From NCBI GenBank assembly GCA_031548675.1, contig JAVBQU010000191.1, positions 1 to 6,731 of the forward strand: 6,731 bases of DNA, in the 5' to 3' direction. A program made the translations under genes and the position numbers. The notes under the pieces were generated by a model. The model did no database searches and was not told the DNA's origin. It saw nothing but the letters and a program-made list of their open reading frames with translations. Origin of the DNA: JAVBQU01 sp031548675 (GTDB taxonomy: Bacteria > Bacteroidota > Bacteroidia > Bacteroidales > P3). The number at the start of each line of letters is the position of its first letter. Within the stretch, counting starts at the first letter, position 1. Shown here one piece after another: positions 1-5,338 of the stretch.

Positions 1-42
1 TTTCAAATATGTAAGTGGTATAAACTTAAAGGCTTTTCTCGC

Positions 43-2406
43 ATGAAACACATCCTATTCATTTTTATCATATCATCCAGCCTTTCGCTTTCTGTTCATG
101 CACAAAAAAAAGCCGTAACAGGAACCTATCGAGATACAACGCTTACGACACAAGCAAGGGTAAACCTCTTATTATCCCAAATGACTTTAGAAGAAAAAGT
201 TGGACAGGTATGCTGCCTGCTGGGATGGGAAATGTACGATAAGCAAGGTACGAAAGTAAATCCATCCGGTCAATTCAAAGAAATTATCAAGGACCGCCAT
301 ATCGGTATGTTTTGGGCTACACTCAGAGCCGACCCTTGGACACGAAAAACCCTTGAAACGGGTTTAAATCCCCAGCTAGCAGCCGAGGCTACCAATGCCC
401 TGCAGAAATATGTTATGGAAAATACCCGCTTGGGCATTCCCTTATTTTTTGCCGAAGAATGTCCGCACGGACACATGGCAATCGGAACAACTATTTTTCC
501 TACTTCTATCGGACAAGCCGGCACATGGAACCCTGAATTGATACAGCAGATGGCTTCAACTATTGCTTTAGAAGCCAGATTGCAAGGGGCTCATATAGGT
601 TATGGTCCGGTATTAGACCTTGCCCGCGACCCCAGATGGTCGAGAATGGAAGAAACCTATGGCGAAGACCCTGTTTTAAACAGCAGAATGGGCGAAGCAA
701 TGGTAAAAGGATTTCAGGGAACGGATTTAAAAAGCGGTGTAAATGTTATTTCTACACTCAAGCACTTTACAGCCTATGGAGTTCCCGAAGGCGGACATAA
801 CGGAAGCAGCGTAAGTGTCGGTATGCGGGAGCTGCACCAAAGCTATTTGCTTCCTTTCCATGCCGCTGTTCAAGCCGGAGCTTTATCGGTAATGACAGCC
901 TATAACTCCATAGACGGAATACCCTGTTCTGCCAATGCATATTTATTAAAAGATTTGCTTCACGATGAATGGAATTTTAAAGGTTTTGTAGTATCTGACT
1001 TGGCGAGTATCGAAGGTTTGCAAAGCAATCACGCTATTGCATCCAGCTATGAAGAAGCCGCTACAATGTCTTTAAATGCGGGAATAGATGTAGATTTGGG
1101 AGGAAACGCCTATAAAAACCTGCTCAATGCAGTGCAAACCCATAAGGTATCCCCTGCCCTGCTCGATTCGGCTGCTGCCCACGTATTGAGGCTTAAATTT
1201 GAAATGGGATTATTCGAAAATCCTTATGTAGATGCCGCAAAAGCCGGAAAGATAGTACATAATCCTGAGCATATACGCTTAGCCCGCGAAGTTGCCCAAC
1301 AGTCTTTAATACTATTGAAAAACGATAAGCAATTGCTTCCTTTGAATAAAGACTTAAAGCATATTGCCGTTATTGGTGCTAATGCCGATAATATATATAA
1401 CCAATTGGGCGATTATACGTCTCTGCAAAATCCTGAACACGTTGTAACCGTGCTGAAAGGCATACAAAATAAAGTAAAGAAAAGCACTCAAATCACTTAT
1501 GTAAAAGGATGTTCTGTTAGAGATACATCATCTGCCGAAATATCTAAAGCAGTAGATGCAGCCCGGCAGGCAGATGTTGCCGTTGTGGTGTTGGGAGGCT
1601 CGAGTGCCAGAGACTTTAAAACCCAATATATAGAAACCGGAGCGGCAACTGTTACATCAGAAGCTATAAGCGACATGGAAAGCGGAGAAGGTTATGACCG
1701 TTCGTCGCTCGACATGATGGGCAGGCAGCTTGAACTGCTTCAAAAAATATACGAAACAGGTACACCTGTGGTATTGGTTCTGATAGAAGGACGTCCGCTC
1801 AATATCAATTGGGCTTCGGAACATGTTCCGGCAATAATTCAGGCATGGTATCCGGGTCAGGAAGGTGGTAATGCTATTGCTGATGTTTTATTTGGCGATA
1901 TCAATCCGGCAGGGCGTTTGCCTATATCCATTCCCCGATCGGTTGGACAATTACCTGTGTATTATAACCATAATAAACCTTATAAGCACGATTATGTGGA
2001 AATGAACGCTCAACCCTTATATCCGTTTGGATATGGATTGAGTTACACCTCTTTCAAGTATGAGAATTTAATGACCCAAATTTCTTCTTCCTCTAATGCT
2101 AATGCCAAACAAATAGAGCTAAGATGTATGGTAACCAATACAGGAAAATACGACGGGGATGAAGTGGTACAACTCTATCTACGCGACGACTACAGTTCAG
2201 TAGTAACCCCTGTAATGCAGTTAAAGCATTTCAAACGGATTAAGCTCAAAAAAGGAGAAAGTCAGGAAGTTAAATTTACCCTTACAGAAGACGATTTAAA
2301 ACTGTATAACTTACAAATGCAATGGGTGGCAGAACCCGGAAGTTTTACCGTTATGGTAGGCGCATCATCACAAGATATCCGGCTGCAATCCTCCTTTCAA
2401 TGGTAA
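43..2406 (+). CDS. Secreted glycoside hydrolase family 3 enzyme (beta-glucosidase / beta-xylosidase-like)
   Basis: Complete 787-residue GH3 enzyme, expected to remove terminal beta-linked glucose or xylose from oligosaccharides in the periplasm. Residues 1-20 form a Sec signal peptide (MK, hydrophobic core, VHA before QKK), with no lipobox. The GH3 N-terminal barrel spans about 45-390: MTLEEKVGQ (47-55), EECPHGHMAIGTT (138-150), LDLARDPRWSRMEETYGEDP (191-210), KHF (240-242) and GFVVSD (314-319), where D319 is the expected nucleophile. The GH3 C-terminal sandwich spans about 418-665; E549 in SGEGYDR is the likely acid/base. A fibronectin-III-like domain (about 700-775) closes the protein, and no PA14 insert is present. 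Length and domain order are normal. An AAAGG stretch at 28-32 lies 10 bases before this ATG, and the signal peptide supports this start. Only 42 bp lie upstream, so it may be the last gene of a polysaccharide-use operon. The family is certain. Glucosidase versus xylosidase cannot be decided by eye, and it differs from E. coli BglX at several motifs, so no symbol is given. Confidence 0.93.
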   Translation: MKHILFIFIISSSLSLSVHAQKKAVTGTYRDTTLTTQARVNLLLSQMTLEEKVGQVCCLLGWEMYDKQGTKVNPSGQFKEIIKDRHIGMFWATLRADPWTRKTLETGLNPQLAAEATNALQKYVMENTRLGIPLFFAEECPHGHMAIGTTIFPTSIGQAGTWNPELIQQMASTIALEARLQGAHIGYGPVLDLARDPRWSRMEETYGEDPVLNSRMGEAMVKGFQGTDLKSGVNVISTLKHFTAYGVPEGGHNGSSVSVGMRELHQSYLLPFHAAVQAGALSVMTAYNSIDGIPCSANAYLLKDLLHDEWNFKGFVVSDLASIEGLQSNHAIASSYEEAATMSLNAGIDVDLGGNAYKNLLNAVQTHKVSPALLDSAAAHVLRLKFEMGLFENPYVDAAKAGKIVHNPEHIRLAREVAQQSLILLKNDKQLLPLNKDLKHIAVIGANADNIYNQLGDYTSLQNPEHVVTVLKGIQNKVKKSTQITYVKGCSVRDTSSAEISKAVDAARQADVAVVVLGGSSARDFKTQYIETGAATVTSEAISDMESGEGYDRSSLDMMGRQLELLQKIYETGTPVVLVLIEGRPLNINWASEHVPAIIQAWYPGQEGGNAIADVLFGDINPAGRLPISIPRSVGQLPVYYNHNKPYKHDYVEMNAQPLYPFGYGLSYTSFKYENLMTQISSSSNANAKQIELRCMVTNTGKYDGDEVVQLYLRDDYSSVVTPVMQLKHFKRIKLKKGESQEVKFTLTEDDLKLYNLQMQWVAEPGSFTVMVGASSQDIRLQSSFQW

Positions 2407-2430
2407 GATGGTAAATCCCTTAGTAAACCT

Positions 2431-2490
2431 CTTTCGAAAATACAAAGAATGTTATGGGAAGCACCGTAAAGCCATCCCAATATTCGAAAG
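2431..2490. repeat. Imperfect long inverted repeat after the GH3 gene
   Basis: Outer arms CTTTCGAA (2431-2438) and TTCGAAAG (2483-2490) are perfectly complementary, and an inner TGGGA (2455-2459) pairs with TCCCA (2475-2479). The two stems are separated by mismatched bases, giving a long interrupted hairpin. It begins 24 bases after the glycosidase stop codon and could end transcription or stabilise the 3' end of the mRNA. No T-run follows immediately, so a classical intrinsic terminator is not clearly supported. Confidence 0.45.
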
Positions 2491-2527
2491 ATTATTCATA
2501 AGTTAATTTTTATTCAAAAGTATTCAT

Positions 2528-2552
2528 GCTGCCTTCGGCGGTGTTTTGTCAT
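2528..2552 (+). terminator. Possible intrinsic terminator for the GH3 transcript
   Basis: GCTGCC (2528-2533) can pair with GGCGGT (2537-2542) across a TTC loop, giving four Watson-Crick and two wobble pairs. GTTTTGTCATTTCTT follows and is T-rich but interrupted. It lies about 120 bases after the glycosidase stop codon. The stem is short, so the call is tentative. Confidence 0.3.
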
Positions 2553-2607
2553 TTCTTCTCGCAAAGATGATATGGTTATAAGTTTATGTGCCATTTTCCA
2601 CTTCTTT

Positions 2608-2635
2608 AGAGTAAGAAACTCCAGTTTCTTACTCT
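2608..2635. repeat. Perfect 13-bp inverted repeat at the array edge
   Basis: AGAGTAAGAAACT (2608-2620) and AGTTTCTTACTCT (2623-2635) are exact reverse complements separated by only CC. The centre is the GAAACT/AGTTTC hairpin shared by every unit of the tandem array that follows, so this is an extended version of the unit hairpin in the first copy. As DNA it could extrude as a cruciform or bind a dimeric protein; as RNA it would be a strong stem readable from either strand. A terminator role is possible, but no T-run follows. Confidence 0.75.
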
Positions 2636-2799
2636 TCTCCCTGCCATTATGTCATAAAAACTTGGGTTTCTAGGGCTTCTGGCATGCAATATGAAGTAGA
2701 AACTCGGGTTTCTAGCACTTTTGGCAAGCGGTATGAGGCAGAAACTTAGGTTTCCGGCACTTTTGGCAGACGGTATGAAAAAGAAACCCGGGTTTTTGG
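2612..2799. repeat. 42-bp tandem repeat array, about 4.5 copies, one hairpin per unit
   Basis: Units begin at 2612, 2654, 2696, 2738 and 2780, an exact 42-base step each time. Each starts with a hairpin core of the form GAAAC-N4-GTTTC. In the middle copies this is followed by CTTTTGGCA-like and GGTATGA-like segments. By hand alignment the copies at 2696 and 2738 differ at 8 of 42 positions, all transitions; those at 2654 and 2696 differ at 10, eight of them transitions. The first copy is diverged in its second half, and the last is recognisable only over about its first 20 bases. The unit is an interspersed-repeat or minisatellite-like element of unknown function. There are no spacers, so it is not a CRISPR array. 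Confidence 0.85.
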
Positions 2800-2823
2800 A
2801 AAAAATAAATGACATAACATAGA

Positions 2824-2877
2824 TATGGAGAAGGTTTTTGGGTTATATTTTCGAATAAGTCTGTAGTTTTCTCCATA
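2824..2877. repeat. 9-bp perfect inverted repeat with a 36-base loop
   Basis: TATGGAGAA (2824-2832) is the exact reverse complement of TTCTCCATA (2869-2877). Within the loop TTAT and ATAA can form a second small stem around TTTTCGA. It sits just right of the tandem array and about 120 bases before the antiporter start. It could be an RNA stem-loop, an operator, or the remnant end of a small element; the sequence does not decide between these. Confidence 0.5.
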
Positions 2878-2960
2878 ACAGCCTATATTTGTGGCTTTTT
2901 AAACCGCTTTTTTTCAAATTATTTCATCTGTCAACCACAATTTATGCGTGGAATTCTAAA

Positions 2961-2978
2961 TATTTTTGTATATTTTTG
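2961..2978 (+). promoter_or_regulatory. Candidate promoter of the antiporter: two tandem TAnnTTTG -7 boxes
   Basis: TATTTTTG occurs at 2961-2968 and again at 2971-2978, each matching the Bacteroidota -7 consensus TAnnTTTG. A good -33 TTTG is missing; the nearest is TTTA at 2941-2944, 16 bases before the first box. Starts from these boxes would leave a leader of only about 10-30 bases before the ATG at 2999, with no Shine-Dalgarno sequence, which is common in this phylum. The boxes match well but the region is AT-rich, so chance matches are possible. Confidence 0.45.
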
Positions 2979-2998
2979 CATAACAAACGTACAAAAAC

Positions 2999-5245
2999 AT
3001 GGTACATTTACCTGATTTAATAAAAGACCTTGCCCTCATTCTGATTTCTGCAGGGATAATTACGCTTATTTTTAAATGGTTAAAACAACCTCTCGTATTA
3101 GGTTACATTGTTGCCGGTTTGCTGGCAGGTCCCTATATTCATATTTTTCCTACAGTAATCGATATTAAAAGCGTAAATATATGGGCAGAAATCGGCGTGG
3201 TATTTTTGCTGTTTGCTTTGGGCTTGGAATTCAGTTTTAAAAAGCTGATGAATGTAGGCGGAACTGCTTTTATTACCGCAACGGTAGAAGTGGTTTCTAT
3301 GCTCGGCATCGGTTATTTTGTAGGGCAGATGCTGGGCTGGACCTCTATGGATAGTATCTTTTTGGGCGGTATGCTTTCGATGTCCTCTACAACCATTATT
3401 ATAAAAGCCTTCAACGATTTGGATTTAAGAAGCCAAAAGTTTACAGGCATTGTTTTTGGTACTCTGATAGTTGAAGATTTGGTAGCCATTCTTATGATGG
3501 TACTTTTATCCACCATGGCAGCCACCAGCGAATTTGCAGGAGGAGCCATGCTCGGCAGTATTCTAAAAGTTGCTTTTTTCCTTATCCTATGGTTTTTGGT
3601 AGGAATTTATGTGCTGCCTGTATTTTTTAAAAAGGTAAAAAAGCTGATGAACGACGAAACCCTGCTTATCATTTCACTTGGGTTATGTTTAGGGATGGTT
3701 GTTTTAGCTGTTTATACCGGATTTTCTGCAGCTTTGGGAGCATTTATCATGGGCTCTATTTTAGCAGAAACCGTAGAAGCAGAGCATATTGAAAATATTA
3801 TCAAACCGGTAAAAAATTTGTTTGGAGCTATATTTTTTGTTTCCGTAGGTATGCTGGTCAATCCCGCTATATTGGTCGAATACGCAATCCCTGTTATCAT
3901 TATTACTTTCGTAACCATCATCGGAAAAGCTATTTTTTCTTCATTAGGTGTATTAATTTCCGGACAAACCTTAAAAACATCTATCCAGTCCGGCTTCAGC
4001 TTGGCACAAATCGGCGAATTTGCTTTTATTATTGCCTCCTTAGGCATAGGCTTAGGGGTAATGACAGAGTTTATTTATCCTATTATTGTAGCCGTTTCGG
4101 TAATTACCACTTTTACCACACCCTATTTTATCCGCTTGGCAGAACCTTTTGCAGAGAAGCTGCATAAAATTCTGCCCCGTAAAGTAATCTTGTTTCTAAA
4201 CCGTTATGCTGCAGGCTCAGGAACCATTACTTTAGAAAGCGAATGGCGGAAATTGATAAAAAGCTATATCAATAAAATGATTATCTATATCGTATTGATT
4301 GCAGCCGTTATTTTGTTTTCATTCAAATACCTTACCCCTTTCTGCATGGAAAAAATTTCAGGTATATGGGGTAGTATTTTATCTGCCGTTCTTACCATTT
4401 TATGCATGTCGCCTTTTTTGATTGCCTTAATTTTAAACCGGACAAATTCGCCACAGTTGTTTATGAAACTATGGAATGACAACAAATACAATAGAGGGCA
4501 ACTATTGTTTTTAGTATTATTCCGTATCTTTATAGCCATTGCTTCTGTTGTTTTTGTGCTTATCCGGCTTTTCAATTTTGGGTTTATATGGGCTATGTTC
4601 ATCACTTTGGCAGTTTTAGCCATCATCATGATTTTTAGGAGAGATTTAAATCAATACTCCAAGTTGGAAAGTAAATTTCTTTCCAACCTAAACCAACGCG
4701 AAGAAGCAGAAAAAAAACAATATCCGCTTACCACTTCTTTTTCCAGCCAGTTTCACAACAAAAACATACACATTTCAACGATGGTGGTTTCTTTCGATTC
4801 GCCTTACATAGGAAAAACACTCAAAGAGTTGGATTTTAGAAATATTTACGGTGTAAATGTAGTTAAAATCACACGCGGACAACAGCATATTTATATCCCC
4901 AAAAGCTCCGATCAAATTTATCCGCAAGATAAAATTGCCGTGGTAGGAACCGACGAACAAATCCGCTTATTTTCCGAAGGTGTAGAAAGGGAAAATAACA
5001 AAGAAGCGCCACCACAACCCGACAAGGAAGTAGATTTATATTCATTTACCATAAACGATCATTTCCCCTACATCGGCTTAAGTATAGAAGAATCAGAAAT
5101 AGGCAGCATGTATAATTGTTTGGTTATCGGTATCGAACGCAGGCATAAATCTATTATGAATCCGCATCATTCACTCGTATTCGAATTCGGCGACTTGGTT
5201 TGGGTAGTCGGCGATAAAAAGGAATTAGAGAAAATGCATAAATAG
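2999..5245 (+). CDS. CPA2-family monovalent cation:proton antiporter with two RCK_C domains
   Basis: Complete 748-residue inner-membrane antiporter, likely exchanging K+ (or Na+) for protons in pH and ion balance. Residues about 8-380 form the Na+/H+ exchanger domain with roughly 12-13 hydrophobic segments and CPA2 motifs: LGYIVAGLLAGP (34-45), FLLFALGLEFSFKKL (69-83), SMSSTTIIIKAFNDL (127-141) and QIGEFAFI (337-344). The ion-site acidic pair is E159-D160 (VEDLVAI), not the DD of electrogenic NapA-type exchangers. About 427-546 adds four more membrane segments. A charged linker leads to two RCK_C (TrkA_C) domains, about 587-663 and 678-746. There is no nucleotide-binding RCK_N (TrkA_N) domain, unlike KefB/KefC. 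The ATG at 2999 is the first Met and precedes the first membrane segment directly. Transcription is probably independent of the glycosidase. The substrate ion is not shown by sequence; KefB-like would be a loose label only. Confidence 0.92.
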   Translation: MVHLPDLIKDLALILISAGIITLIFKWLKQPLVLGYIVAGLLAGPYIHIFPTVIDIKSVNIWAEIGVVFLLFALGLEFSFKKLMNVGGTAFITATVEVVSMLGIGYFVGQMLGWTSMDSIFLGGMLSMSSTTIIIKAFNDLDLRSQKFTGIVFGTLIVEDLVAILMMVLLSTMAATSEFAGGAMLGSILKVAFFLILWFLVGIYVLPVFFKKVKKLMNDETLLIISLGLCLGMVVLAVYTGFSAALGAFIMGSILAETVEAEHIENIIKPVKNLFGAIFFVSVGMLVNPAILVEYAIPVIIITFVTIIGKAIFSSLGVLISGQTLKTSIQSGFSLAQIGEFAFIIASLGIGLGVMTEFIYPIIVAVSVITTFTTPYFIRLAEPFAEKLHKILPRKVILFLNRYAAGSGTITLESEWRKLIKSYINKMIIYIVLIAAVILFSFKYLTPFCMEKISGIWGSILSAVLTILCMSPFLIALILNRTNSPQLFMKLWNDNKYNRGQLLFLVLFRIFIAIASVVFVLIRLFNFGFIWAMFITLAVLAIIMIFRRDLNQYSKLESKFLSNLNQREEAEKKQYPLTTSFSSQFHNKNIHISTMVVSFDSPYIGKTLKELDFRNIYGVNVVKITRGQQHIYIPKSSDQIYPQDKIAVVGTDEQIRLFSEGVERENNKEAPPQPDKEVDLYSFTINDHFPYIGLSIEESEIGSMYNCLVIGIERRHKSIMNPHHSLVFEFGDLVWVVGDKKELEKMHK

Positions 5246-5338
5246 CAGCTATGCATGAACAATTTCAAAAAACCATCAAAGAATACACGTCATAACTGCA
5301 AAAAAAGTTCCAATAAATAAAGCAAGTAAAGCTTATCT
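5246..5338. other. Convergent gap with weak terminator-like signals
   Basis: This 93-bp AT-rich spacer separates two converging genes. At its left edge ATGCATA (5234-5240) and TATGCAT (5250-5256) form a perfect 7-bp stem straddling the antiporter stop codon, with no T-run after it. For the minus-strand gene, AAGC (5320-5323) and GCTT (5331-5334) can form a 4-bp stem followed on that strand by a T-rich run, and an A7 tract (T7 on the minus strand) sits at 5300-5306. Either could help end transcription, but neither is a textbook terminator. Confidence 0.35.

Larger units (their letters stand above)
2407..2998. other. Structured 592-bp intergenic region
   Basis: This gap between two co-directional genes has no convincing protein gene. 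From left to right it holds a 60-bp broken inverted repeat (2431-2490), a short GC-rich hairpin (2528-2542), a 42-bp tandem repeat array headed by a 13-bp perfect inverted repeat (2608-2799), a 9-bp inverted repeat with a 36-base loop (2824-2877), an AT-rich stretch with nothing recognisable (2878-2960), and a promoter-like tandem box (2961-2978). Its size and structure argue that the antiporter is transcribed from its own promoter and not as read-through from the glycosidase. Confidence 0.8.

Noticed and set aside
270..524. Minus-strand reading frame inside the GH3 gene
   Set aside because: It lies wholly inside a strongly supported GH3 coding region, with no recognisable motif and no start context.
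43..2406. Orthologue of E. coli BglX
   Set aside because: Same family, but key segments such as YGPVLDLARDPRWSR differ from what I recall of BglX, so the symbol was not assigned.
2612..2799. CRISPR array
   Set aside because: The repeats are directly adjacent with no unique spacers, copies diverge by about 20 percent, and no cas gene is visible.
2606..2815. A 69-codon minus-strand protein gene
   Set aside because: It is entirely the translation of the tandem repeat, has no clear ribosome binding site, and differences between copies preserve hairpins. Kept only as a finding.
3313..4960. Several minus-strand reading frames inside the antiporter gene
   Set aside because: They are antisense shadows of a well-supported membrane protein and resemble no family.
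5234..5256. Intrinsic terminator of the antiporter gene
   Set aside because: The 7-bp stem is perfect but overlaps the stop codon and is followed by mixed sequence with no T-run.
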